A DNA stretch of 64,000 nucleotides from a bacterium (GTDB taxonomy: Bacteria > Armatimonadota > Fimbriimonadia > Fimbriimonadales > Fimbriimonadaceae). Below are positions 51,636 through 60,877 of the stretch, piece by piece (the first letter of the stretch is position 1; each line of letters begins with the position of its first letter). The translations under genes were made by a program, and so were the position numbers. The stretch spans positions 62,001 through 126,000 of the forward strand of contig PNMZ01000002.1 in NCBI GenBank assembly GCA_013823945.1, read 5' to 3'. A model generated the notes under the pieces. The model saw nothing but the letters and a program-made list of their open reading frames with translations. It did not search any database and was not told where the DNA came from.

Positions 51636-52818
51636 TTACGTGCTTTATGCGGCGGCGGTCGTTGCAACTTTGTTTGGGGTGATTGCGGTTTGGGATGCGG
51701 GATATGCTGAGGCAGCAGCGATGGGGCAAATGCTTCCTCGCTCAGTTATCACGCAGGGGCTTTACGGGATTGCGGGATTGGTGGGTGCGTGGGGAATTAG
51801 CCAAGTTGCACCGAGCCGCATTCGACAGATTGCGGTTCCAGGGATGATCATAATATCGCTTTTGTTGGTTGGAGTATTGTTTTTGGGTAAGGAGATCAAT
51901 GGCGCGACGCGGTGGTACCGGTTTGGTCCTTTCTCATTCCAGCCCAGCGAAGTGGCGAAGGTTTTTTGCATCATTTCAACGGCGGCGGGCTTTGCGGGTT
52001 TGACGCCTTGGGTGAAGCCGAAGTGGAGGAATTCGCGGCAGTGGATCGGCCACGTTTTGATTCCGAAGATTCAGCGGGCTTGGCCTTTGTTGCCCGTTCT
52101 TGTTGTTGTTGGGTTGATTGAAATGCAGCCTGATTTGAAAACGGCCTGTGTGATTTTGGTGACAGCGGGATTCATGCTCTGGGCGGCGGGGGTGAGCAGG
52201 AAATCGTTCGCGTTGTTAGGTGTTTGTGCAGTTGTTTTGGCTGGTGCGGCAATTGTTGATAAGCCTTACCGCTTGACGCGATTATTGAGCCACTCGGATC
52301 GCTGGAGCGAGAATAAGATTGATTCGATTGGGTTTCAGACGACTCAAAGCGAGACAGCGCTGGCGATGGGGGGAGTGATGGGTAAGGGATTTGGTGAGGG
52401 GCGGGCTAAATACACTTTGCCGGAGCCGACGAATGACTTTATTCTCGCAACCATTGGTGAAGAGTTGGGTTTGTTCGGTTCGCTTTTGGTGATTGGGTTG
52501 CTGGGATTCATTACATGGCGGATTTATTCTCAGGGCATGATGCGGGTAGATCGGTTTGAGCGGTTGACGATGGTCGGGGTTAGTGTTTGGATCGGGGTGC
52601 AAACGGTCACGAATGTTGTAGTGACGAATGGAGCAGTTCCAGTAATGGGGGTTCCATTGCCATTCTTCAGTTCGGGTGGAACGAGTTTGTTTGCGTTGTG
52701 GCTAGGAATCGGAGTGGTGCAAGCGGTGGTTTCATCGCCGAATGTGGTTGTTGAGGAGGGGCAGAGCCGAGAGAGTGAGGGTCGGGCGGTGCGGAACCGC
52801 GCGGCGTATGTGAAGTGA
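51613..52818 (+). CDS. ftsW: FtsW/RodA/SpoVE-family peptidoglycan polymerase
   Basis: The 401-residue SEDS protein polymerises glycan strands at the septum with the class B PBP. About ten membrane helices are visible, with GATRWYRFGPFSFQPSEVAK, LIEMQPDLKTA, TNDFILATIGEELG and PLPFFSSGGTSLFA typical of the family. The start is taken as the ATG at 51613, nine bases after AAGGAG; the longer frame to 51523 lies inside murD. The stop overlaps the murG start by four bases (GTGA). Position next to murG and the ftsI gene supports FtsW rather than RodA. Confidence 0.94.
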   Translation: MKRYGNPDYVLYAAAVVATLFGVIAVWDAGYAEAAAMGQMLPRSVITQGLYGIAGLVGAWGISQVAPSRIRQIAVPGMIIISLLLVGVLFLGKEINGATRWYRFGPFSFQPSEVAKVFCIISTAAGFAGLTPWVKPKWRNSRQWIGHVLIPKIQRAWPLLPVLVVVGLIEMQPDLKTACVILVTAGFMLWAAGVSRKSFALLGVCAVVLAGAAIVDKPYRLTRLLSHSDRWSENKIDSIGFQTTQSETALAMGGVMGKGFGEGRAKYTLPEPTNDFILATIGEELGLFGSLLVIGLLGFITWRIYSQGMMRVDRFERLTMVGVSVWIGVQTVTNVVVTNGAVPVMGVPLPFFSSGGTSLFALWLGIGVVQAVVSSPNVVVEEGQSRESEGRAVRNRAAYVK

Positions 52819-53909
52819 GGCTTCTTTTTACGGGCGGTGGAACTGGGGGGCATGTTTATCCGGCATTGGAGTGTGCTTTGGGGGCGAAAGCTCGGGGGCA
52901 CGAAGTTCAGTATTGGGGATCGCTTCGGGGGCAGGAGAGTGCGGCGTGTGGTCGGGTGGAGATGGCATTTCGGGGATTTGAGTCGGGGCCGGTCTACCGA
53001 TTGTCGTCTTTGCGGGGAATCAAGAGCTTACTGACCTTGATGAAGTCAACAAATGCGGTTGTACGGGAAATGGAGGGGATGGGGGTTGATGGTGTTTTTG
53101 CAACGGGGGGTTATGCAGCGGCACCGGTTTTGAATGCGGCTCGAAAACTGAAAGTACCTCTTGTTGTGCACGAGCAAAATACGGAGCCGGGTCGCACAAA
53201 TTTGATCATGAGTCGGTACGCGAAGGTGGTTTGTACGGCTTTTCACGGATCGGCGCGGCACTTTTCTCCAGATAAAGTGCGAAGAGTGGGTATGCCGATT
53301 CGGCGTGAATTGAGGGAATCAGCGGGTCAAGGGCGGTTACTCCAATCGGGAAGTGGTTTTCCTCAAGTTTTGGTGATGGGGGGAAGTCAAGGGAGTCAGG
53401 CTTTGAACGACATGGCTCTGAGTACGGCGGTTCGGATGGGGGCGGAAAAAGTGCGCTGGATGCACTTGACGGGGTTGAGCCACTTTGAGAGCACGATGAG
53501 TTCTTTGGATCGACTTGGGGTGAAGTCTGGGTATGAAATCAAGAGTTATCTTCACGCGCAGGAGATGGCCGATGCGTTGTTTGGATGCGATGTTGCAGTT
53601 TGCCGGAGTGGAGCCGGGACGATGGCCGAACTTGCGGCATTCCGGAAGCCGGCGGTATTGGTGCCATACCCGGCGGCATTTCACGATCATCAGTTTTTTA
53701 ATGCCAAGGAATTTGCGGACATGGGGGCGGCAGAAATTATTCGGCAGGAGGATTTGGATTCTTCCGGGCTCGAGTCGCGAATTTTGAGCTGGTTGTATGA
53801 TGCAGATAAGCAGGCGCTAGCGAGTGAGAAGTTGGCAGAGTGGGACGTGCCAGATGCGGTCGAACGGATTTTGGACATTATTGAGGAAGTGGGAACGAAG
53901 CGAGCATGA
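52815..53909 (+). CDS. murG: Lipid II synthase (GlcNAc transferase)
   Basis: The 364-residue glycosyltransferase adds GlcNAc to lipid I to give lipid II. It begins with LLFTGGGTGGHVYPALECA, then ATGGYAAAPVLNAARK and EQNTEPGRTN in the N-domain, and MGGSQGSQALND, CRSGAGTMAELAAFRKPAVLVPYPAAFHDHQ in the C-domain. GTG start at 52815 overlaps ftsW; its end overlaps the murC-ddl gene by four bases. Length is normal. Confidence 0.96.
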   Translation: MRLLFTGGGTGGHVYPALECALGAKARGHEVQYWGSLRGQESAACGRVEMAFRGFESGPVYRLSSLRGIKSLLTLMKSTNAVVREMEGMGVDGVFATGGYAAAPVLNAARKLKVPLVVHEQNTEPGRTNLIMSRYAKVVCTAFHGSARHFSPDKVRRVGMPIRRELRESAGQGRLLQSGSGFPQVLVMGGSQGSQALNDMALSTAVRMGAEKVRWMHLTGLSHFESTMSSLDRLGVKSGYEIKSYLHAQEMADALFGCDVAVCRSGAGTMAELAAFRKPAVLVPYPAAFHDHQFFNAKEFADMGAAEIIRQEDLDSSGLESRILSWLYDADKQALASEKLAEWDVPDAVERILDIIEEVGTKRA

Positions 53910-56179
53910 GAACAAAACTTGAGATAGCTTCGGATTTTGGGAATCGGGAAGATCTAGCGGAGGCAAAGTCATTTTTTTTGGTGGGAATCGGCGGTGCAGG
54001 GATGGCGGGGGTGGCTCGGCTGCTGAAGGGCCGGGGATTTCGGGTTCGGGGAACGGATTTGACGGCATCGGCGGTGACTGAAGAATTGGAGAAAGCGGGG
54101 ATTCAGGTTTGGATTGGTCATACAGGTGAGCCAATTGAGCCTGGTGATGCGGTGATTTTGAGTGACGCGATCCCATTGGAATTGTCTCCAGAGGTGGCGC
54201 GTGCGCGGGAGCTTGACTTGCCGATTTATCGAAGGTCTCAAGCATTGGGCTGGCTCTTGCAAGAAAAGAAGACGATTGCGGTGACCGGGAGCCACGGGAA
54301 GACGACGACAACCGGGATGATTTCGGCGGGGTTAAGAGCGGCGGGGATGGATCCGACGATTGTGGTTGGTGCGGAAATTCCGGAATTGGGGACATCGGTT
54401 GTAGATGGAATCGGTGAGTTTGCGGTGGTAGAAGCGTGCGAGGCTTATGATTCGTTACACGACTTTGACCCAGAAATCGTTGTTTTATTGAACTTAGAAT
54501 TGGATCATGTAGATTTCCATGTTAATTGGGAAAACTTGCGCGATTCGATGACCCGTTTTGTAAATCGAGCTAAGGTTTTGGTTTATAACCTAAACGATTC
54601 TGGGGCAAGTGAAATTGCGGAGAGGGTTGGGATTCGGAAGGTTGGTTTTGATCCGTCGTTAGTCGTTACGAACGGAGAGATGCGACAGAAAGGGGCGCAC
54701 AACGTTGCTAATGCGGCAGCAGCTTGGGCTGCGGTGCAAGAGGTGGGGGGGAGCGTGGCGGCTCTAGAGGGGATTCGGGATTTTGGTGGAGCAGAGCGTC
54801 GTCAGCAGGTTTATCTGGATCGGGATGTTGCGGGATTCGGGAGATTGGTCGTTTTGGACGACTACGCCCACCACCCAACTGAGGTACGGGCTTCTCTAGG
54901 GGCGATTCGCAAGGGGTGGATTGAGCAAGGAAAAGGTGAACGGCTTGTCGTGGTTTTCCAGCCTCATCTTTATTCGCGAACTGCACCCTTGATCCAAGAA
55001 TTTGCTGAGGCATTGGACGAGGCGGATCTGGTTGTGATGACTGACATTTATCCGGCGCGCGAGGATCCGATTCCGGGAGTAAGCAGTTGGAGAGTTTTGG
55101 AGAAGGTCACACGGCCAGGTTTGTACATTCCTGCGCGTCAGGAGCTTCCAATGAAAGTAGCGGAGATTGTCCAACCGGGAGATGTTGTTGTGGGAATGGG
55201 AGCAGGCAACATTCAGGATTTTGCAGGGAAATTCGTTGAGGAGATGGGGCGTTTTAGTCGGGAGCGAAAGCGAGTTTGGGTGGCTTACGGAGGAGTGAGT
55301 GCGGAAAGAGAGGTTTCACTTCATTCGGGTCGAGCGGTTTATAAAGCGGTTCAGGAATTGGGGTACGAGACACGGCTCGTTGATCTCCATGCGCAGGCCC
55401 TTGGCAAAGGGGATTTGAGCGATTTAGTTGGGCCCGACCGGCCAGACTTAGTCTTTTTGGCATTGCATGGTGAAGGGGCTGAGGATGGGGTTATTCAGGG
55501 TTTGTTGGAGACTTTTGGGGTTCGGTATACGGGTTGTGGGATTCAGGCTTGTGCGGTCGCAATGGACAAGGAAGCGACAAAGCGGGTTTTACGGGACGCG
55601 GGGGTTCCGGTTCCGTCAGGGGTATTGCTCAGAAAGGGAGACGATATTCCCGAGATAGAACTTCCCGTCGTGGTGAAGCCCAACGCTCAGGGCTCGACGG
55701 TTGGGTTGAGTTTTGTACATGATTTGATTGATTTAAATAAAGCTATTGAAAGAGCTTTTGCCCATAGTGAGGAAGTTTTGATCGAAGAATTGGTTGTGGG
55801 CGTTGAGATTAGTGTTCCGGTCATGGGTGACCGAGCATTACCGCCAGTCGAGATAGTGCCGCTTTACGAGGGTGGGTATGACTTTGCAAACAAATACACG
55901 CCTGGCTATTCGGATGAAATTTGCCCGGCGAGGCTGACGGATGATCAGCTTGACTTGGCAATGCGGCAGGCAGTGATGGCGCACAAGGCTCTGGGGTGTG
56001 CGGGATTGACTCGGACGGACATGATCGTGACGGACGATAAAATTGTTGCTTTGGAGTTGAACAATTTGCCAGGAATGACGGCGACAAGTTTGGTCAGGAA
56101 GTCAGCAGAAACGGCGGGAATCACTTTCAATGAGTTAGTGGATTGGATTATTCAAGATGGCCTCAAAAAGCCGCTCTAA
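53906..56179 (+). CDS. murC-ddl: MurC-Ddl fusion: UDP-MurNAc-L-Ala ligase and D-Ala-D-Ala ligase
   Basis: The 757-residue protein joins two wall enzymes. Residues 1 to about 448 are MurC, which adds L-Ala to UDP-MurNAc: GIGGAGMAGVA, VTGSHGKTTTT (126-136), HNVANAAAA and DDYAHHPTEV. Residues from about 455 are Ddl, an ATP-grasp enzyme making D-Ala-D-Ala: YGGVSAEREVSLHSG, ALHGEGAEDGVIQGLLE, DKEATKRVLRDAG, VVKPNAQGSTVGLS and LNNLPGMTATS (the usual Thr after Asn is Asn here). A short basic linker (SRERKR, 451-456) joins them. Such fusions are known in Chlamydiae. No separate ddl is seen nearby. Confidence 0.95.
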   Translation: MRTKLEIASDFGNREDLAEAKSFFLVGIGGAGMAGVARLLKGRGFRVRGTDLTASAVTEELEKAGIQVWIGHTGEPIEPGDAVILSDAIPLELSPEVARARELDLPIYRRSQALGWLLQEKKTIAVTGSHGKTTTTGMISAGLRAAGMDPTIVVGAEIPELGTSVVDGIGEFAVVEACEAYDSLHDFDPEIVVLLNLELDHVDFHVNWENLRDSMTRFVNRAKVLVYNLNDSGASEIAERVGIRKVGFDPSLVVTNGEMRQKGAHNVANAAAAWAAVQEVGGSVAALEGIRDFGGAERRQQVYLDRDVAGFGRLVVLDDYAHHPTEVRASLGAIRKGWIEQGKGERLVVVFQPHLYSRTAPLIQEFAEALDEADLVVMTDIYPAREDPIPGVSSWRVLEKVTRPGLYIPARQELPMKVAEIVQPGDVVVGMGAGNIQDFAGKFVEEMGRFSRERKRVWVAYGGVSAEREVSLHSGRAVYKAVQELGYETRLVDLHAQALGKGDLSDLVGPDRPDLVFLALHGEGAEDGVIQGLLETFGVRYTGCGIQACAVAMDKEATKRVLRDAGVPVPSGVLLRKGDDIPEIELPVVVKPNAQGSTVGLSFVHDLIDLNKAIERAFAHSEEVLIEELVVGVEISVPVMGDRALPPVEIVPLYEGGYDFANKYTPGYSDEICPARLTDDQLDLAMRQAVMAHKALGCAGLTRTDMIVTDDKIVALELNNLPGMTATSLVRKSAETAGITFNELVDWIIQDGLKKPL

Positions 56180-56939
56180 GCCTCGTCCCAAACGACGAGT
56201 TACCCCGAGGAAATCACCTGTCAAAGTGAGTATGAGAGCGGTTTTGTGGGGATTGGCCCTTGTGAACTTGGCGATTGGAGTAGGACTCAGTGAAGCCACG
56301 GCTTTGCGATCGGTTACTGTCAAAGGAGTTGGGGCGGACGAAATCAAGGGGATTGAAAAACGGCTGGCACCTTGGGCAAAAATTCCGTGGTCAAGACAGA
56401 ACGTTTCTACGATGGAAACAGCGATTTTGGGAGACAACAGATTAGCATCAGCACGAATTACGACGAATATTTTTGGGCGTGGTGAAGTGAAACTCGTACG
56501 AAGAAATCCAGTGGGTCGACTGGAGACACTGATTGAAGAAGGTACGGTTCCGACTTCCGGTTACTACGTTGACGAGAATGGATTTGTGTACCGAGATAGT
56601 TGGGCGGAGCAATTTGCGGGCGCATCGGTGAGATTGCCAGATGGAGCGAAAAACTTGCACCTTGCGGTGATGCCGATTTGGCCGATGCGTGCGGTGGGGG
56701 TTGTTTGCGCCAAAAGTCAGGTTTTATGGCCCGAACAGGCATTAACAGTTGTGTTGGATGAGCGTTCGGTTCTATCCTTAGAGCTGGTCAACGGGCCACG
56801 CATTATTTTGGGGACGGAATCTGATTTAGACGAGAAGTTCCTGGTTTTGGAGCGCGCTTTCCGCGATGAAAAGGAGAAGATGAAGCGCACCAAGGTGATC
56901 AATGTTAGTGCACCTGACCGACCTGTCTTTAGCGAGTAA
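56157..56939 (+). CDS. ftsQ: FtsQ/DivIB-like cell division protein
   Basis: The 260-residue protein has a basic cytoplasmic tail (RPKRRVTPRKSPVK), one transmembrane helix (about 27-46) and an extracytoplasmic region that starts with a POTRA-like module (RSVTVKGVGADEIKGIEKRLAPWAKIPWSRQNVSTMETAI), the layout of FtsQ/DivIB. In FtsQ this links FtsL-FtsB to the divisome. The gene overlaps murC-ddl by 23 bases and precedes DUF881. The POTRA match is weak but the position is standard. Confidence 0.8.
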   Translation: MASKSRSKPRPKRRVTPRKSPVKVSMRAVLWGLALVNLAIGVGLSEATALRSVTVKGVGADEIKGIEKRLAPWAKIPWSRQNVSTMETAILGDNRLASARITTNIFGRGEVKLVRRNPVGRLETLIEEGTVPTSGYYVDENGFVYRDSWAEQFAGASVRLPDGAKNLHLAVMPIWPMRAVGVVCAKSQVLWPEQALTVVLDERSVLSLELVNGPRIILGTESDLDEKFLVLERAFRDEKEKMKRTKVINVSAPDRPVFSE

Positions 56940-56949
56940 CGAAACAACG

Positions 56950-57705
56950 ATGAACCCATTTGCAATCCGACAAAGTCCGAAAGGTTGGGTGCTTCCATTG
57001 AGCATCTTGGCTTTGGTTGTTGGAATGTTGGGGAGTTTGGCTTTTTCTACTGAGCAAGCCAAGCAACGGACGGCGATGGCTTTGGAGCCGGGGATGCGTA
57101 ATGAGGTTGCGAACGAGGATTTAGATCTTGCCAAAGAGGTTGCCAAATTGCGTGATGAAGTGGGGAAATTGCGGGAAGATAAAACCAAGCTTGAAACAAC
57201 TCTCGCCGAGGCAGGAAATGCGAGCAAGGCGATCAACGACAGCTTGCAAGAAACAAAGACATTTGCGGGCTTGACAAGTTTGAAGGGGCCAGGGTTGATC
57301 ATTACATTGAGTGACAGCAAGAAACCTCCCGAGGAAATGCTGATTATGGATAACGGGATTATCCATTACTTGGATGTTTTGAAGACTGTGAATGAACTGT
57401 TCAATTCGGGGGCAGAAGCGATCTCCGTGAACGGATTGCGAGTTGGGCCGAGGACAGACTTTCGCTGCGTGGGTAGTGTGATTTTGGTTGATACCCAGCG
57501 AATTGCACCTCCGGTTGTGATCAAAGCGATTGGAGATACAAAGACTTTGCTTGGGGCGATGAATCTTCCGGGAGGTGTGTTGACCGACTTGCGCGATCTA
57601 GATCCGGAAATGGTGAAGATCGAACCGGCTTCGGAGATTGTCGTGCCTGCATACGAAGGTTCAGCGGGGTTCAAATTTGCGGAGGTAGTTGAAGTTCCTC
57701 AATGA
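56950..57705 (+). CDS. DUF881 family membrane protein (YlxW-like)
   Basis: The 251-residue protein has an N-terminal membrane helix (about 16-36), a coiled coil (about 57-105, LAKEVAKLRDEVGKLREDKTKLETTL) and a DUF881 domain with FAGLTSLKGPGLIITLSD, NELFNSGAEAISVNGLR, VGPRTDFRCVGSVILV and APPVVIKAIGD. DUF881 proteins accompany sbp and ftsA-ftsZ in Gram-positive type clusters; their role in division is not well defined. I start at the ATG at 56950; an in-frame start at 56902 lies inside the previous gene. Its stop overlaps sbp (ATGA). Confidence 0.9.
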   Translation: MNPFAIRQSPKGWVLPLSILALVVGMLGSLAFSTEQAKQRTAMALEPGMRNEVANEDLDLAKEVAKLRDEVGKLREDKTKLETTLAEAGNASKAINDSLQETKTFAGLTSLKGPGLIITLSDSKKPPEEMLIMDNGIIHYLDVLKTVNELFNSGAEAISVNGLRVGPRTDFRCVGSVILVDTQRIAPPVVIKAIGDTKTLLGAMNLPGGVLTDLRDLDPEMVKIEPASEIVVPAYEGSAGFKFAEVVEVPQ

Positions 57706-58106
57706 TTTTGATTCCGATTTTGGCTTTGATCGTTGGGGTTCTTTTGGGTGCGGTTGTTTCGGCTCAAGTTCCATTGGCGATGGCCCCCTATGTGAGTGTT
57801 GCGGTCTTAGCGGGATTGGATTCGATTTGTGGAGGTTCGCGGAGCTATCTTGAAGGAAAATTCCAACAAGACATTTTTGTGAGCGGATTTTTGTTCAATA
57901 TTTTGGTAGCGATTTTCTTTGTTTGGTTGGGAATTGGGATTGGAATGAACTTGATGTTGGCGGCGGGAATTGTCTTTGGGATGAGGATTTTTACAAATTT
58001 GAGTTTGATTCGGCGGCTATTTCTTAGTAGAATGGCAGAGCAACGGAAGCGCCAGGTTTTGGTGCGCGATGCGTCGGCGGAAAATGATTCGCCGCAGGAA
58101 GCCTGA
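57702..58106 (+). CDS. sbp: Small basic protein, DUF1290 family
   Basis: The 134-residue protein has four membrane segments and the Sbp/DUF1290 pattern: LGAVVSAQVPLAMAPYVSVAVLAGLDSICGGSRSYLEGKFQQDIFVSGF, then ILVAIFFVWLGIGIGMNLMLAAGIVFGMRIF-FTNLSLIRRLF. A basic soluble tail follows. Sbp is found next to ftsA-ftsZ in Firmicutes and Actinobacteria; function is unknown but conserved. It overlaps DUF881 by four bases and is 24 bases before ftsA. Confidence 0.92.
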   Translation: MILIPILALIVGVLLGAVVSAQVPLAMAPYVSVAVLAGLDSICGGSRSYLEGKFQQDIFVSGFLFNILVAIFFVWLGIGIGMNLMLAAGIVFGMRIFTNLSLIRRLFLSRMAEQRKRQVLVRDASAENDSPQEA

Positions 58107-58130
58107 GGCTGATCTGGTGATTTTTTGACG

Positions 58131-59366
58131 ATGGACTTGCATGAAGCGGTAGTGGCTCTGGAAATTGGGAGCGCAAAAACGGCGGCGTTGGTAGCGCGTC
58201 CGGACGCGAAGGGGCGCCTGGAGGTTGTTTCGTTGGCTTATGGTCCGACTCTGGGGTATGAGCGATGGCGAATTGTTGACGAGCAAGCGGTGGCGGAGTC
58301 CATTGATTCGGTACTAGGGAAATTAGAGCGGCACTTGGGCATTCCCATCGAGCGACTTTATGTTGGTTTTGCGACTCCAGAAATGGAGAGTGTGACAGGT
58401 CAGGCGATGATGCCGATTTTTCCGGCCGGACGCGCTGTTAAGCGGCAGGATATCCATACACTTGTCCAAACAAGTCGGCGAGTGACGGGGGGAGGAGACG
58501 GGGAGCAAGTTCTGGCTTTGCCTCGGCACTTTTTGGTTGATGGTAAGAAAATTTATAGTCCTCCCGAGGGTTTGGAAGCACAAAGAGTTGAAGTTGAGAC
58601 TCATATCTTGACCTGTCCGGCTGGAGAAGTTCATCAAATCGAAATGATGTTGAAGGCGGGGAAGCGCGAAGTCTTGGGATTTGTTCCGACGGGATTGGCA
58701 TCGGGTTTGGGAACTTTGAGCGTTGACGGATTGGAATTGGGGGCGACGGTTATCGATATAGGAGCAGAGACGACTACGGTGGGTGTCTTTATGGAAGGGG
58801 CGTTTGTTTATCAAGTCGTTCTCCCTGTTGGATCTGCCTATGTTTCCAGGGACATCATGCAGCTTTTGAGTGTGGAGTGGGACGAAGCGGAGCGGCTGAA
58901 GTGCGATGAGGGGAATGCGTGGGCAGAATCGGTTGAGGGGACTGATCGGATTTCTGTGTTGCAATCGGGGATGAGCGAGAGTCGTCCGATGCAGAAAAAG
59001 GTTTTGGCAGAAATTGTCGAGAGTCGGATGCGAGAGATCTTCGCGGCTTGTCGAAATAGGCTCGAAGATTTTCTACCGCTCGAAGAATTACCAATTATGG
59101 TGGTTTTAACAGGGGGTGGCTCAGTCGTGCGAGGAACAGAGCAACTTTGCGAGGAAATCTTAGACGGAAAACGGGCGAAAGTTGCACAGCCTAAGGTTGC
59201 GGGGCGGTTTGCAGGGCAGGTCGCATCGCCTATGCTTGCAACAATTGTGGGCGTTGCGCGGTACGCTTTAGAATCGGACGAAGCGGAGTTGGCCCCGATC
59301 AGTGGATCGGCGGGTTGGCGTGATCGGTTTCGGACGTTGATTTCAAGATTTGACGGGAAAAAGTAG
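58131..59366 (+). CDS. ftsA: Cell division protein FtsA
   Basis: The 411-residue actin-like protein tethers FtsZ to the membrane. It has LEIGSAKTAALVA (phosphate 1), a 1C-type insertion (QIEMMLKAGKREVLGFVPTGLASGLGTL), VIDIGAETTTVGVF (phosphate 2), and VVLTGGGSVVRGTEQL (adenosine motif). The end GWRDRFRTLISRF is an amphipathic helix that should bind membrane. I use the ATG at 58131; a TTG at 58125 is in frame. It lies directly before ftsZ. Confidence 0.93.
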   Translation: MDLHEAVVALEIGSAKTAALVARPDAKGRLEVVSLAYGPTLGYERWRIVDEQAVAESIDSVLGKLERHLGIPIERLYVGFATPEMESVTGQAMMPIFPAGRAVKRQDIHTLVQTSRRVTGGGDGEQVLALPRHFLVDGKKIYSPPEGLEAQRVEVETHILTCPAGEVHQIEMMLKAGKREVLGFVPTGLASGLGTLSVDGLELGATVIDIGAETTTVGVFMEGAFVYQVVLPVGSAYVSRDIMQLLSVEWDEAERLKCDEGNAWAESVEGTDRISVLQSGMSESRPMQKKVLAEIVESRMREIFAACRNRLEDFLPLEELPIMVVLTGGGSVVRGTEQLCEEILDGKRAKVAQPKVAGRFAGQVASPMLATIVGVARYALESDEAELAPISGSAGWRDRFRTLISRFDGKK

Positions 59367-59410
59367 TCAGAACGATTGGTTTTGGCGAAATAATGGACTA
59401 GGACAAAGCA

Positions 59411-60652
59411 ATGGCAATGGTAGACGGCGCGGTAATTAAGGTAATCGGTGTTGGCGGAGGCGGCTGCAATGCAGTCAACCGCATGATCGAGGCGGGGATT
59501 CAAGGCGTTGAATTCATTGCCATGAACACAGACACCCAAGTTCTGGACAACTCAAAGGCAAGCAAAAAAATCCAGCTTGGTCCGAATTTGTCTCGAGGAC
59601 TTGGCGCAGGGGGTAACCCCGAGGTTGGCAAAGCTGCGGCAGAAGAAAGCAAGAACGAAATTCGCAAAGTGATCGAAGGTGCGGATATGGTTTTTGTAAC
59701 AGCCGGAATGGGTGGAGGCACGGGTACTGGTGCTTCGCCGGTGATTGCTGATTTGAGCCGCGAAGTAGGTGCCGTGACGATTGCGATCGTGACGCGACCG
59801 TTCCAGTTTGAAGGTCCACGTCGGCGCCGGATGAGCGAAGATGGGGTCACGAGTTTGATTGGTCGGGTGGATACGATGATCACGATCCCTAATGACCGCC
59901 TGATGGATGTTGTTGAGCGAAAGACAAGTTTGCAAGATGCGTTCCGGGTTGCCGATGATGTTCTGCGTCAGGGCGTTCAAGGGATTAGCGACATCATTAC
60001 GATTCCTGGTCAGATCAACGTTGACTTTGCGGACGTTAAGGCCGTGATGGTAAATGCGGGGCCAGCTTTGATGGGAATTGGATACGGCGTTGGGGAGCAT
60101 CGCGCTTTGCAAGCAGCCGAGCAAGCAACTTCTAGCCCGCTATTGGAACAAACGATCAATGGTGCGCGCGGCTTGCTGGTCAATATCTCGAGCGGTGAAG
60201 ATTTGACGCTGAGCGAAGTGAGCGAAGCGATGGATTACATCCATTCGCTTTGTGATCCAGAAGATGCGAATATCTTCTTTGGAACGGTGGTTGATCCTCG
60301 GCTTGAAGGTGAGGTTCGGATCACGGTTTTGGCGACTGGTTTTGACTCTGAGGTGAAGAAGCCGACTTTTAAGTCCGTGAGTTCACAAACGGCAACGGTT
60401 CACGTGACTCCCACGGCGGTGGTTGAGGTTGTGGCAGATGAGCCAGTGAACTCTCCGGAACCGCCGGTGAGCGAAGTGAAACGGGTTTCGAGCCCATCGA
60501 ATCCGACCGGGAATGCGATCCGGGATATCTGGGATCGGAACAAGGCGGCTCAGCGCGAAGTTGCAGAGTCGAAGGATGTTTTTGAAGAGTCGGATACTGA
60601 GATTGATATTCCGGCTTTCTTACGCGAACATCGTCGGAATCGGGACAAGTAA
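59411..60652 (+). CDS. ftsZ: Cell division protein FtsZ
   Basis: The 413-residue tubulin-like GTPase forms the division ring. Features are [22 protein letters not shown] at 101-107, [38 protein letters not shown] and [10 protein letters not shown]-type [15 protein letters not shown] (T7 loop). A variable linker (about 325-390) ends in the conserved peptide [17 protein letters not shown], which binds FtsA and other partners. Last gene of the dcw cluster, followed by a strong hairpin. Confidence 0.97.
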   Translation: MAMVDGAVIKVIGVGGGGCNAVNRMIEAGIQGVEFIAMNTDTQVLDNSKASKKIQLGPNLSRGLGAGGNPEVGKAAAEESKNEIRKVIEGADMVFVTAGMGGGTGTGASPVIADLSREVGAVTIAIVTRPFQFEGPRRRRMSEDGVTSLIGRVDTMITIPNDRLMDVVERKTSLQDAFRVADDVLRQGVQGISDIITIPGQINVDFADVKAVMVNAGPALMGIGYGVGEHRALQAAEQATSSPLLEQTINGARGLLVNISSGEDLTLSEVSEAMDYIHSLCDPEDANIFFGTVVDPRLEGEVRITVLATGFDSEVKKPTFKSVSSQTATVHVTPTAVVEVVADEPVNSPEPPVSEVKRVSSPSNPTGNAIRDIWDRNKAAQREVAESKDVFEESDTEIDIPAFLREHRRNRDK

Positions 60653-60666
60653 CAAGCCTTGCTTTG

Positions 60667-60703
60667 GCCAGATTCAAACTTGATAAGCAAGTTTGAATCT
60701 GGC
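60667..60703 (+). terminator. Terminator-like hairpin after ftsZ
   Basis: GCCAGATTCAAACTTG (60667-60682) pairs perfectly with CAAGTTTGAATCTGGC (60688-60703), 16 bp around a five-base loop, 14 bases after ftsZ. TGTACTCTCTTT follows, so the T-tract is interrupted. It ends the dcw transcript or protects its 3' end. Confidence 0.8.
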
Positions 60704-60836
60704 TGTACTCTCTTTGGGGGACGCTATTGTAGCAATTTGCACAGTATTAATACCGGATATGGTAAGAATTTCATATAAATTTAGCCCTGCGGGTTCTGTT
60801 TCTGATAGTATTGTAGTGGCGACAGTTGGTTGCCGG

Positions 60837-60854
60837 GTCAAAGTCTTCTTTGAC
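60837..60854 (+). promoter_or_regulatory. Leader hairpin before the PEP-CTERM gene
   Basis: GTCAAAG-TCTT-CTTTGAC is a perfect 7-bp stem 23 bases before the start codon of the PEP-CTERM gene and just upstream of its ribosome binding site (GGAG). It may influence translation. Confidence 0.4.
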
Positions 60855-60877
60855 TGATTTGCATCGGAGAATATGGA

